Assembly: GCA_017958895.1 (NCBI GenBank)
Contig: JAGDBT010000090.1
Span: 1 to 29,588 of the forward strand
Direction: 5' to 3'
From: Alphaproteobacteria bacterium
GTDB lineage: Bacteria > Pseudomonadota > Alphaproteobacteria > RF32 > CAG-239
Length of the DNA: 29,588 bases
Shown piece by piece: positions 13,412 through 21,423 of the stretch. The notes under the pieces were generated by a model, which had not been told where the DNA came from, did not search any database, and saw only the letters and a program-made list of their open reading frames with translations. A program made the position numbers and the translations under genes. How positions within the stretch are numbered: position 1 is the first letter of the stretch; each line of letters starts with the position of its first letter.

Positions 13412-15178
13412 ATGAGCTTTAATGTTAGTTTTTCTAAGCGGAATACTGAGAAATTCTATCTTCCGGGGCAGGAGATAAAAATTGCCCGCGGCACCATTGC
13501 GCCTAAAAGCTATACCACCGAAAGCGATAATGTATTAAAATGTCGTCAACGCACATTTTTTGCTTTGTGTTGCTTTTTGGCAGTGTATTTTTTCTTATGT
13601 TTCAGAGTCGGTTATGTGTGTTTGAATAAGGGTGTTAACATCGATACGGCCATTTCGGATGCCGGCGATACGGATATAATTCGTTTTAAGAATCCGGTAA
13701 AACGGGCGGATATTGTTGATCGTAACGGCGAAATTATTGCCACCTCGCTGCCGGCGGTTAATCTTTATGCCAACACCAAGAAAATCGACAATCCGGAAGA
13801 TGTGGCAGAAAAGTTGAATTATATATTTCCGGAAATTTCATATGAAAGATTGTTTGGTTTATTGAGCCGTCGCAGATCTTTTGTTTATTTGAAACACAGT
13901 ATATCTCCAGCGCAACAATCACAGGTTAACGATTTGGGAATACCGGGATTGGAATTTGAAATTTGTGAAACAAGAATTTATCCGCACAAAAATCTGTTTT
14001 CGCATATTTTGGGGCAGACCAATACGGATAACGAGGGCATTTCCGGATTGGAAAAATATATGAATGAACGTTTGACAACTTCCACAAAACCTCTTTATTT
14101 GTCGGTTGATTTGGGAGTACAAAATCAGATTCGCGACGAGCTTATTGCGGGAATTAAAAAATTCGGAGCGGCCGGAGCATCGGCTATTTTGATGGATGTG
14201 AAAAGCGGTAAAGTTATTGCTTTGACTTCGGTACCAGATTTTAACCCCAACGACCTTGATTCAAAAATAGAACAGAAAACGAAATTTAATTTTGCGACTA
14301 AAGGAATTTATGAAGCCGGTTCGGTGTTTAAGGTTTTCAATACGGCGATGAGTTTAGACAGCGGAAAGGTCAAAATCAGCGATAAATTTGATACATCTCA
14401 TCCGGTTAAACTCAGAGGTATTACGGTCAGAGAACCGCATGGTCCGATGGGAAAACTTACGCCGGAGGATATTTTGGTGGAATCTTCCAATGTGGGATCT
14501 ACCCTGGAAGTTATAAAGGTAGGCAAAAAATATCAACGGGAATTTTTACAAAGCATAAATATGGATAAAGCGTTATCGGAATTTGAAATTCCGGAAGTGG
14601 CAAAGCCGAATTTCAAAAGTGAAAAAGATTGGCGTGACGCAACCATGGCAACGGTCAGTTACGGATATGGAATATCATCTACGCCTTTGCATATAATTTC
14701 GGCCTTTTCGGCGATTATAAACGGTGGAATTTATCATCAGCCTACATTGTTGAAAGATGTTAAAAGAGAAGGGGAACGGGTAGTTTCTGAAAAAACTTCT
14801 CAAACCATGCGTTCTATGTTGAGAGCGGTGGTGGTTCGCGGAACCGGAAAAAAAGCCAATGTCGAAGGTTATCAGGTTATAGGTAAAACGGGAACAGCCG
14901 ATAAACTTAATGAAAACGGCGGTTACAATCACAAAAAGAGTATTTCTACCTTTATTTCAGCCTTTCCGGAGAAGGATCCGCAGTATGCTCTTTTGGTGGT
15001 AATTGACGATCCGAAAGGCAGTAAAGAAACATTCGGACACACGGAAGCCGGTTGGAATGCGGTTCCGATTACCCGCAATATTATTACTTCCGTGGCTCCG
15101 CAATTAAATGTTAAGGCCGATTTTGATTTGCAAAAACAAAAAAGTATTGTTGATGCGGCCTATAAAATGGCAAAATAA
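13412..15178 (+). CDS. ftsI: Penicillin-binding protein 3, septal transpeptidase FtsI
   Basis: Crosslinks peptidoglycan at the division site as partner of FtsW. Its 588 residues comprise a cytoplasmic tail, a membrane segment (about 48-70), the non-catalytic dimerisation domain beginning VKRADIVDRNGEIIATSLP (about 96), and the transpeptidase. The catalytic motifs are all present: SVFK (S304 nucleophile, K307), SSN (358-360) and KTGT (492-495). FSHILGQTNTDNEGISGLE is the usual pre-catalytic signature. The ATG follows ftsL by two bases. In most bacteria murE and murF come next; here transcription instead runs into a gap followed by pal, so the mur genes must lie elsewhere. Confidence 0.96.
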   Translation: MSFNVSFSKRNTEKFYLPGQEIKIARGTIAPKSYTTESDNVLKCRQRTFFALCCFLAVYFFLCFRVGYVCLNKGVNIDTAISDAGDTDIIRFKNPVKRADIVDRNGEIIATSLPAVNLYANTKKIDNPEDVAEKLNYIFPEISYERLFGLLSRRRSFVYLKHSISPAQQSQVNDLGIPGLEFEICETRIYPHKNLFSHILGQTNTDNEGISGLEKYMNERLTTSTKPLYLSVDLGVQNQIRDELIAGIKKFGAAGASAILMDVKSGKVIALTSVPDFNPNDLDSKIEQKTKFNFATKGIYEAGSVFKVFNTAMSLDSGKVKISDKFDTSHPVKLRGITVREPHGPMGKLTPEDILVESSNVGSTLEVIKVGKKYQREFLQSINMDKALSEFEIPEVAKPNFKSEKDWRDATMATVSYGYGISSTPLHIISAFSAIINGGIYHQPTLLKDVKREGERVVSEKTSQTMRSMLRAVVVRGTGKKANVEGYQVIGKTGTADKLNENGGYNHKKSISTFISAFPEKDPQYALLVVIDDPKGSKETFGHTEAGWNAVPITRNIITSVAPQLNVKADFDLQKQKSIVDAAYKMAK

Positions 15179-15286
15179 AACTAAAATTTATAAAAATAAT
15201 GCACAGTTTTTAACTTTATTGCTATTTTTTTTATTTTTGTTATTGAAAAATTTACCAATATTACTTAAGTTAGACAATGTATTAGT

Positions 15287-15295
15287 TGTTATACT
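15287..15295 (+). promoter_or_regulatory. Likely extended -10 promoter of pal
   Basis: TGT followed directly by TATACT gives an extended -10 element 49 bases before the pal ATG, in very A/T-rich DNA. No good -35 lies at standard spacing, as expected for extended -10 promoters. pal itself has GGAG nine bases before its ATG. Confidence 0.4.
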
Positions 15296-15343
15296 ATTCG
15301 AGTAGACACTAAAATGTAAAAAAAACCATATGGAGAAAATATA

Positions 15344-15805
15344 ATGAAAAAGCTTTTAAGTTTGTTTGTAGCTCTCGTAGCTCTGTCCGGTTGTTCTATG
15401 TTCAGTTCCGATGGCGGTTTGTTCAGCGGTGCTGATTGCGAATCAAAGTGGGCTCGTGAGTTTGCTGAAAACACAACAGATACAGTATTCTTTGCTTTTG
15501 ACAGTTCTGAATTGACTGCTGAAGCTAAGTCTGCTTTGGATACTCAGATTGCTTGGTTAAAGCGTCATGAAGTAAATGCTATTGTTCAAGGTTATTGCGA
15601 TGAACGCGGTACTCGTGAATACAACTTGGCTTTAGGCGAACGTCGTGCTAATGCCGTTAAGCAGTATTTGGTAGACAATGGTATTGCTGAAAGCAGAATT
15701 TCTACCATTTCTTACGGTAAAGAAAGACCGGCCGTATTCGGAAGCAATGAAGCGGCTTGGGCTCAAAACCGTCGTGCCGTTACGGTTATCAGCGCTGCTG
15801 AATAA
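15344..15805 (+). CDS. pal: Peptidoglycan-associated lipoprotein Pal
   Basis: Outer-membrane lipoprotein that binds peptidoglycan and, with Tol proteins, pulls the outer membrane inward during division. The signal peptide ends in lipobox LSGC (lipidated C17). The OmpA-like domain (about 45-150) shows FFAFDSSELTAEAKSALD, VQGYCDERGTREYNLALGERRA with the Asp and Arg that bind meso-diaminopimelate, and YGKERPAVFGSNEAAWAQNRRA. Codon choice stands out: 18 of 22 alanine codons are GCT, and Gly and Arg favour GGT and CGT, unlike neighbours rich in GCC and GCG. That is the mark of a very highly expressed gene. tolQRAB, which normally precede it, are absent here. Confidence 0.97.
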   Translation: MKKLLSLFVALVALSGCSMFSSDGGLFSGADCESKWAREFAENTTDTVFFAFDSSELTAEAKSALDTQIAWLKRHEVNAIVQGYCDERGTREYNLALGERRANAVKQYLVDNGIAESRISTISYGKERPAVFGSNEAAWAQNRRAVTVISAAE

Positions 15806-15830
15806 TTTTAAGCACGGAAAAATATTAAGG

Positions 15831-15861
15831 CGCAACTTTGTTTGAAGTTGCGTCTTTTTTT
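15831..15861 (+). terminator. Rho-independent terminator after pal
   Basis: An 8-bp stem (CGCAACTT paired with AAGTTGCG), loop of six, is followed by TC and seven T. It separates pal transcription from cpoB, which has its own promoter. Confidence 0.85.
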
Positions 15862-15869
15862 ATTAATTG

Positions 15870-15898
15870 TTGTACTTATTGCAAAAATATTTTATAAG
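15870..15898 (+). promoter_or_regulatory. Probable promoter of the cpoB-tilS-HAD-kdsB unit
   Basis: TTGTAC and TATAAG are 17 bases apart, directly after the pal terminator. The start would be near 15905, about 26 bases before the cpoB ATG, which has AGGGGAA seven bases upstream. Confidence 0.5.
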
Positions 15899-15930
15899 AG
15901 AAGAAGTTTAAGCTTAAAAGGGGAATTTTC

Positions 15931-16815
15931 ATGAACAGAATATTTTTATCGTGCAGTATAGTCATCGCTTGTCTGTCGGTGTTAAGCAAAGCCGGCGCGG
16001 CGGAATTGGAACAAGAATTAAAAGCACTGCGCGAGGATGTTCAAATTTTGCAAAGACAGGTTTATTACGGCAATGAAAAAGCTGATAAGGCTGTAGGGGC
16101 AGAAAATACCGCTATTCGCGATAAAATTAACGAATACGGCTCGGCAATTCGCAAAATGGAAGGTCGTCTTGATGAATTGGAACACAAATTAAAAGAAAAT
16201 GCCGAGGGTTTGACTAAGCTCAACAGAGATATTGATATTCGTTTAAAAATTTTGGAGGGTCGTCAGGTTCCGGATTCGTTGAGCGCACCCGCTCCGAAAA
16301 TCAGAGAAACCTACGATGCTCCGGTGGCTTTGAATGCCGCAACTTCCGTGGTCGGAGACAGTATTCACGGTCGTGATTTGGCACCGTTGGACGGAGAAAT
16401 TGTTGAACCCAAAAATGTTGTTAATGCCAACACGGCCGAAACCATGTATAAAAACGGTATGGATGCTTTTGATAACGGCTTTTATGATGAAGCGGAATTG
16501 GCTTTTGAAGATGTTTTGAAACAGTTTCCTTCTCATCAATTAGCGGGGAATGCGCAATTCTGGCTTGGCGAAGTTTATATGCAACAGGGAGATACCAATA
16601 AGGCTAAGGCGGCGTTTAAAGACGGTTATGAAAAATATAAAAACGGCAATAAAGCGGCTGACAGTTTGTATCGTTTGGGTATAATCCTGAAAAATACAAA
16701 TGAAAAAAGAAAAGCCTGCGTGGTGTTTATGAGTTTTAATGATGAGTTTCCGAAGGCAAATGCTGATTTGAAAAATAAAGTAAAGGCTGAAATTAAAAAA
16801 CTCGGATGTAAATAG
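15931..16815 (+). CDS. cpoB: Cell division coordinator CpoB (YbgF)
   Basis: Periplasmic protein that links the Tol-Pal machine to peptidoglycan synthesis by PBP1B. The N-terminus is a cleavable signal peptide (about 1-24, ending GAAELE). It is followed by a coiled coil (about 25-115, heptad-like Leu pattern, the trimerising part) and a variable linker. C-terminal TPR repeats start at MYKNGMDAFDNGFYDEAELAFEDVLKQFP, with AQFWLGEVYMQQGDTNKAKAAF and SLYRLGIILKNTNEKRKAC following. The 294 residues end KAEIKKLGCK. The usual order pal-cpoB-tilS is preserved. The stop codon shares one base with the tilS start. Confidence 0.93.
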   Translation: MNRIFLSCSIVIACLSVLSKAGAAELEQELKALREDVQILQRQVYYGNEKADKAVGAENTAIRDKINEYGSAIRKMEGRLDELEHKLKENAEGLTKLNRDIDIRLKILEGRQVPDSLSAPAPKIRETYDAPVALNAATSVVGDSIHGRDLAPLDGEIVEPKNVVNANTAETMYKNGMDAFDNGFYDEAELAFEDVLKQFPSHQLAGNAQFWLGEVYMQQGDTNKAKAAFKDGYEKYKNGNKAADSLYRLGIILKNTNEKRKACVVFMSFNDEFPKANADLKNKVKAEIKKLGCK

Positions 16816-17876
16816 TGCATAATTTTTTGGTAAAACATCACTTAAAAGAAAAAGAAATAGCGGTCGCGGTTTCCGGCGGAGCCGATTCGTTGGCACTGGC
16901 CTTGATGGCCAGAGAAGAATTGGCGGTTTACGGCTATAAAATCGTTGCTTTGACGGTTAATCACGGCTTGCGTGCCAGTGCGGCAAAAGAAGCGGAATAT
17001 GTAGCCAAAGTGATGGCATCGCACAATATTGAACATCATATTTTAACATGGAAAGGGCAGAAACCCTGTGCCGGAATTGAGGAAGCGGCGCGTTTGGCCA
17101 GATATGATTTGCTTACCGGTTGGTGTAAGGAACACAACATAAAATTATTGATGGTGGCACATCATCTTTATGATCAGGCAGAAACCTTTTTAATGCGCCT
17201 GCAACGTGGCAGCGGTTTGGAAGGTCTGTGTGCCATGCGTGAAGTAAGCGAAAGACAGGGAGTTAAAATTTTGCGCCCGCTTTTGTATACTAACCCTGAG
17301 GAATTGAAGATTTATCTGCAGAAAAAAAATATTGAGTGGATAGAAGACGAATCCAATAAGGATAAGAGCTTTCTGCGAAATAAAATCAGGGCTTTTTTGC
17401 CGATTATGGAAGCGGAAATCGGAGTTACACCGCAAAAAATTTGCGAGGCAGTCAGCAATTTGCAAAGTGCGGAAGAGTTTATAGAAAACCGAATCGCCGC
17501 AGTTTTTGAGCGGCAGGTGCAGAAAGATTTTGCTACGGTTTACAGTTTTAAGTACGGCGATTATTTGACTTGGCCGCGGGAAATAAAATTTCGGATTATT
17601 TCGGAATTGTGTCGCAGAGTTTATATTCCCCGAGCCGAAGCGATTTTAAACACAATTGAGCTTTTGGATAAACAACCTTTTAACGGTTTAACTTTAGGCG
17701 GTAAGGAAATTTTCGGGGCTTACGGCAGAATTTGGATAGTACCGGAAATGCAGGCTAAACACAAGGCTTCACGCAAACAATGGAAAGAATTTACACAAAC
17801 TCATCAGGAATATCAAAAAAAGAAAATTCCTCATAAGGCAAGAATAGCGATTTTATGTGGGGAGAATAAGTCGTGA
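16815..17876 (+). CDS. tilS: tRNA(Ile)-lysidine synthetase
   Basis: Attaches lysine to C34 of the CAU-anticodon isoleucine tRNA so that it reads AUA. The PP-loop ATP motif VSGGADSLALAL is at residues 19-30. The substrate-binding HHLYDQAETFLMRLQRGSGLEGL follows, matching the N-terminal domain. At 353 residues it is shorter than the E. coli enzyme and retains only a small C-terminal part, as in several alphaproteobacteria. The start is GTG, sharing one base with the cpoB TAG, and there is no strong Shine-Dalgarno, so translation is probably coupled. In many relatives ftsH follows tilS; here a HAD-like gene overlaps it by four bases instead. Confidence 0.95.
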   Translation: MHNFLVKHHLKEKEIAVAVSGGADSLALALMAREELAVYGYKIVALTVNHGLRASAAKEAEYVAKVMASHNIEHHILTWKGQKPCAGIEEAARLARYDLLTGWCKEHNIKLLMVAHHLYDQAETFLMRLQRGSGLEGLCAMREVSERQGVKILRPLLYTNPEELKIYLQKKNIEWIEDESNKDKSFLRNKIRAFLPIMEAEIGVTPQKICEAVSNLQSAEEFIENRIAAVFERQVQKDFATVYSFKYGDYLTWPREIKFRIISELCRRVYIPRAEAILNTIELLDKQPFNGLTLGGKEIFGAYGRIWIVPEMQAKHKASRKQWKEFTQTHQEYQKKKIPHKARIAILCGENKS

Positions 17877-18850
17877 TATATGATTCGTTAAAAGATATAT
17901 CAGCTGAGTTTGAGGTATTTCTGTTTGATGCTTTCGGAGTGTTTTGGGAAGGAAACGATTTTTATCCGAACAGTTTAAGTCTTATGAAGGGGCTCAAGGA
18001 TAAAGGAAAAACTGTGGCAGTTATTTCAAATTCTCCGGAAAAAATTGAAGATACGACGGATTTTTATAATCAAAGAGGCTTGTTTAAGGGATGCCATTAT
18101 GACTATCTGATTACTTCCGGAAATTTGGTTCATGAAAAAATAGAGACAGGAGAAATTACTTTTGCGAGCGTTAAGAATCCGAAAAAATATTTTGTTATAG
18201 GCGATGATCACGAAACTTTTGCGGATAGTATTTATGAACGGGTTTATAAGCCGGAAGCGGCGGATTTTATATTTTGCGGCACTCCGTATGTTTTTAAGGA
18301 TGATATTGAAAATTATCCGCAATACAAAAAGTTTTATTGGCCGACAAAGCTTGATGAAAACGGCGAGATTTGCGCTTGGAATACGGAAACCGTAGAACCT
18401 TTCCGGAAACGGGTGGAAGAGATAAGCAAATTACACAAGCCTATATTAAATCCGAATCCGGATTTTACCGCTAAGGTCGGGCACAAAATGGTGCCGGGGT
18501 CGGAGGCGGTTTTTGTAATAAGAAACGGTACGATTGCGGAAATGTTCAGAAAAAAAGGTTTGGAAGTTTACGAGTTTGGAAAACCGCATGCGAATATTTT
18601 TGAATATACATTTCGTATTTTGCAAAATGACGGGATAAGCATTGATAAAAAACGTTGTTGCATGATAGGAGATACGGTTCGCACCGATATTAAAGGAGCA
18701 ATAAATGCGGGAATTGTTCCGGTGTTGTGTGTTGAAACGGGGGTTACCGCCGAAGCGGTTTTAAATGGACAAAGTGTTGAAAGCATTTGCATTCAGGAAG
18801 GTATTGAGCTAAAACAAATAGTGCAGATAAAAAGTATTGCCGGAGATTGA
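17873..18850 (+). CDS. HAD-superfamily class IIA hydrolase-like protein
   Basis: A 325-residue HAD-fold protein, probably a phosphatase of the group described as TIGR01459-like. Motif I is FDAFGVFWEG with nucleophile D19. The position two residues on, normally the general acid Asp in HAD phosphatases, is Phe (Trp in related proteins). Motif II is VISNSPEK (Ser), the motif III lysine is in EFGKPHANIFEY, and motif IV is MIGDTVRTDIKGA with the metal-binding Asp pair. A cap domain fills about residues 85-235. The start is GTG (GGGGAG eight bases upstream), overlapping the tilS TGA. Substrate is unknown; the missing acid/base Asp may mean slow or altered catalysis. It lies between tilS and kdsB in one apparent operon. 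Confidence 0.85.
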   Translation: MIYDSLKDISAEFEVFLFDAFGVFWEGNDFYPNSLSLMKGLKDKGKTVAVISNSPEKIEDTTDFYNQRGLFKGCHYDYLITSGNLVHEKIETGEITFASVKNPKKYFVIGDDHETFADSIYERVYKPEAADFIFCGTPYVFKDDIENYPQYKKFYWPTKLDENGEICAWNTETVEPFRKRVEEISKLHKPILNPNPDFTAKVGHKMVPGSEAVFVIRNGTIAEMFRKKGLEVYEFGKPHANIFEYTFRILQNDGISIDKKRCCMIGDTVRTDIKGAINAGIVPVLCVETGVTAEAVLNGQSVESICIQEGIELKQIVQIKSIAGD

Positions 18851-18887
18851 TATAAATTCTCGGCATTTTAGAAAAAAGGACTGTAAA

Positions 18888-19661
18888 ATGAGTAGAGTTA
18901 TCACTTTAATGCCCGTCAGATTGGCCGCTACCAGACTGCCAAATAAGCCTTTGCGGGTTATTAACGGCAAAACTTTGGTGCAACGGGTTTATGAAAATGT
19001 TAAAAATGCTTTGAATACGGATATTGCCATAGCTGCCGGCGATCAGGCGATTGTTGATGAATGCAAAAAATTCGGTGCAACGGCTATTTTAACCGATGCA
19101 AATCTGCCAAGCGGTACGGATAGAATTGCCGCTGCTTTGAAAATTTTGGATCCGGACGGCAGTAAATATGATATTGTTGTGGATTTCCAAGGAGACAATA
19201 TTAATGTAGATCCGAAAGTTACCATGCCTTTGGTGGAAATGGTGGAGCGCACGGGTTGCGATATTGCGACTTGCGGCATGATTATTAAAAACGAAGAAGA
19301 TAAAAATAATCCGAATGTGGTTAAAATCGTTATGGGGTTAAAGGAAGGCGAAAAAGAAGGACGTTGTTTGTATTTTACCAGAGCAACGGCACCTTATACG
19401 AGAGATCCCGATAAATGTAAAAATCAGGATTTGTATTATCACATCGGTATATATGTTTTTAAGGCGGCATCTTTGCATAAAATGGTGTCATTACCGACCG
19501 GAGTGTTGGAAAAAAGAGAAGCTTTGGAACAACTCAGAGCTTTGGAAAACGGTATGGAAATTCGAGCCATGCTGGTTGATAACATTAAATTGGTGCAGGA
19601 AGCGCCGGCGGATATCAATACGGAAGAAGATTTGGTTAATGCCTTGCCTTATATAAAATAG
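18888..19661 (+). CDS. kdsB: 3-deoxy-manno-octulosonate cytidylyltransferase
   Basis: Activates Kdo to CMP-Kdo for the lipopolysaccharide inner core. The 257 residues begin MSRVITLMPVRLAATRLPNKPL, the nucleotide-binding signature with its Arg/Lys. LPSGTDRIAAAL and the QGD motif (101-103, metal-binding Asp) follow, and the C-terminal HIGIYVF and EQLRALENGM match the family. The usual QGDEP reads QGDNIN here, a modest divergence. The frame is open 17 codons upstream into the HAD gene, but the ATG chosen has AAGGA seven bases upstream and the right N-terminus. It is the last gene of the cpoB unit and is followed at once by a compact terminator. Confidence 0.94.
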   Translation: MSRVITLMPVRLAATRLPNKPLRVINGKTLVQRVYENVKNALNTDIAIAAGDQAIVDECKKFGATAILTDANLPSGTDRIAAALKILDPDGSKYDIVVDFQGDNINVDPKVTMPLVEMVERTGCDIATCGMIIKNEEDKNNPNVVKIVMGLKEGEKEGRCLYFTRATAPYTRDPDKCKNQDLYYHIGIYVFKAASLHKMVSLPTGVLEKREALEQLRALENGMEIRAMLVDNIKLVQEAPADINTEEDLVNALPYIK

Positions 19662-19662
19662 C

Positions 19663-19678
19663 AAAGCGGCCGCTTTTT
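19663..19678. terminator. Compact terminator between convergent kdsB and ddl
   Basis: A perfect 14-bp palindrome AAAGCGGCCGCTTT can fold as a 5-bp stem with a GGCC loop. It is followed by T on the plus side and, less well, on the minus side. It fills nearly all of the 15-base gap and reaches the ddl stop codon, so it could end both transcripts. Confidence 0.6.
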
Positions 19679-20585
19679 AGCGTTTGCGACAGGTAGCATT
19701 TTTTATTAAAATATCACAAAGGTCGGCAAAAGAAATTCCGGCATATTTGGCTTGTTCCGGAACCAAAGAGAGTTTGGTTAAACCCGGATTGGTGTTAATT
19801 TCCAACAAAACCACTCCGTCATCGGGATTATAGCGAAAATCACAACGCGAAAGGGTGTTACAACCCAGTGCCATGTGAAGTCGGACCGCATAATCTTTGG
19901 CTTTTTCTGCAACATCTTCGGGAATTTCCGCCGGTAAAATATGCTCGGTAAGACCGGAGGTATATTTGGCATTATAATCGTAAAATTCGTTTTTGGCGCG
20001 CAATTCGGTAACCACATAAGCCTTATTTAAAAGGCACATAACCGTCAACTCCTGTCCGGGTATATATCGTTCAACCAAAATTTCATCTTTATATTCGGAA
20101 AGTTTGATTTTGGCTGTGTCAGTTGGTTTTTTGATAATATAAACACCGACACTGGAGCCGTCGGATACCGGTTTTACAACGTGCGGATAGGGTATGGCAG
20201 AGCCCTTTTGCAGATAAGTCGCAATATCGGTTTTTTCCGCCGCGGCGGTTTTAATGCCCAAACTTTGCGCAATTAACAGAGTTAAATATTTGTTCATGCC
20301 GGCAGCGGAAGCATAAAGTCCGGAATGCGTATAAGGAATTTGCAACATATCCAAAAAGGCTTGAATTTCGCCGTCTTCACCCCAATTGCCGTACAGGCCG
20401 TTAAAAACCACATCGGGCTTTTCTTCTTTTAGGACTTGCAGAAAGTTCCAAATATCGGTCAAATCATGTTCAATAACCTCGTATCCTTTGGAGGTAAGGG
20501 CCTGATAAATATCATCTTTTGAAGATATACTGACCGCTCGTTCGGCCGAAAAACCTCCGTAAACCAATAAAACTTTCCGCCCCAT
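19677..20585 (-). CDS. ddl: D-alanine--D-alanine ligase
   Basis: ATP-grasp enzyme that makes the D-Ala-D-Ala end of the peptidoglycan stem peptide. Signatures in order: VYGGFSAERAVSISS (8-22, with the catalytic Glu), YGNWGEDGEIQAFLDMLQIPYTHSG, VVKPVSDGSSVGVYI (ATP-binding loop), EFYDYNAKYT (catalytic Tyr) and LLEINTNPGLTKLSLVPEQA (metal-binding Asn). The usual HG before GEDG is NG, and the GCRG motif reads GCNTLSRCDF; the triad Glu/Ser/Tyr is retained. At 302 residues it is normal for DdlB. The ATG has AAGGA eight bases upstream. ddl normally belongs to the dcw cluster; here it stands alone on the opposite strand. Confidence 0.95.
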   Translation of the reverse strand: MGRKVLLVYGGFSAERAVSISSKDDIYQALTSKGYEVIEHDLTDIWNFLQVLKEEKPDVVFNGLYGNWGEDGEIQAFLDMLQIPYTHSGLYASAAGMNKYLTLLIAQSLGIKTAAAEKTDIATYLQKGSAIPYPHVVKPVSDGSSVGVYIIKKPTDTAKIKLSEYKDEILVERYIPGQELTVMCLLNKAYVVTELRAKNEFYDYNAKYTSGLTEHILPAEIPEDVAEKAKDYAVRLHMALGCNTLSRCDFRYNPDDGVVLLEINTNPGLTKLSLVPEQAKYAGISFADLCDILIKNATCRKR

Positions 20586-20643
20586 TTATTTTTTCCTTTA
20601 TTATCTGAATTTTTCTGCTATTGTAAGGACAATTGTTTAAGGA

Positions 20644-21423
20644 ATGGCTAAGACTATGAGACGATTTTTGATTTTTGCAACGCTGTTTTTTTTGTTTGCG
20701 GGTAATGCCGAGGCACTGCGCGTAAAACAGGATATGCAAACCACAATAGGTTTTTTTGATGCATGTGAACAAAGTTTGACTTACGGTTTTTATAATGACC
20801 ATGATTATGATATAAAAACCACTTTGAAAACAACCGGAACTTTTGGCGTTTTATATCCTTTCGACGGTATGTATCATTCGGTAGGAACTTATGAAAACGA
20901 GCAGTTTTTTCCGCAGAATCATTTTCAGGAATTACAGTCGCGTTTTCATCATCGCACCAAAGAAATTGTCTATGAAAACGGGGTGCCGATAAAAAGAATC
21001 AGCGTAAAAGATAAATATAAAAAGATTGCCGAAATAAGAACGGATGCGGAAAAATACGGGCATACCGTGGACTTGCTTTCAACATTGGCCGGTTTGGTTG
21101 AACAGATGTTGCGTACGGGAAAATGCGATTTTGAAAAATATTCGTTCAACGGCAAAAAATATTCGCTGTTAAAAATCAAAGATTTGGGCAAAGAAAGAAT
21201 AAAAACTCCGTATTTTTCGGGGCGCGCTCGCAAATGCGAATATCATTTGGAAATTTTAAAAGATGCGGAAGCGGGATTTTTGCTGGATAAAGATGTGCCG
21301 ATTTATCTGTGGGTATTAAATGACAAGAAAAGCGGAGCACCTTTTGTGGCTAAGGCGGAAGTTAAAAAAACTCCGTTCGGAAAATTAAGTTCTTTGACTA
21401 CCAAGTTGGAGGTCACGAAATGA
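20644..21423 (+). CDS. DUF3108-like exported protein
   Basis: A 259-residue protein with an N-terminal signal peptide (hydrophobic LIFATLFFLFAG, then NAEA as a likely cleavage site), so probably periplasmic. The mature part is beta-rich, starting with an amphipathic Y-G-F-Y pattern and containing HSVGTYENEQFFPQNHFQE and a Cys pair around GKCDFEKY and ARKCEY that could form a disulfide. This resembles DUF3108, but the match is by overall pattern and is not certain. The first ATG sits directly against AAGGA, so the ATG at 20656 may be the real start; both give a signal peptide. It overlaps the U32 gene by four bases (ATGA), so the two are translated together. Confidence 0.68.
   Translation: MAKTMRRFLIFATLFFLFAGNAEALRVKQDMQTTIGFFDACEQSLTYGFYNDHDYDIKTTLKTTGTFGVLYPFDGMYHSVGTYENEQFFPQNHFQELQSRFHHRTKEIVYENGVPIKRISVKDKYKKIAEIRTDAEKYGHTVDLLSTLAGLVEQMLRTGKCDFEKYSFNGKKYSLLKIKDLGKERIKTPYFSGRARKCEYHLEILKDAEAGFLLDKDVPIYLWVLNDKKSGAPFVAKAEVKKTPFGKLSSLTTKLEVTK

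Noticed and set aside
18837..18887. Longer start for kdsB overlapping the HAD gene
   Set aside because: The later ATG has AAGGA at seven bases and begins at the conserved MSRVITLMPVR.
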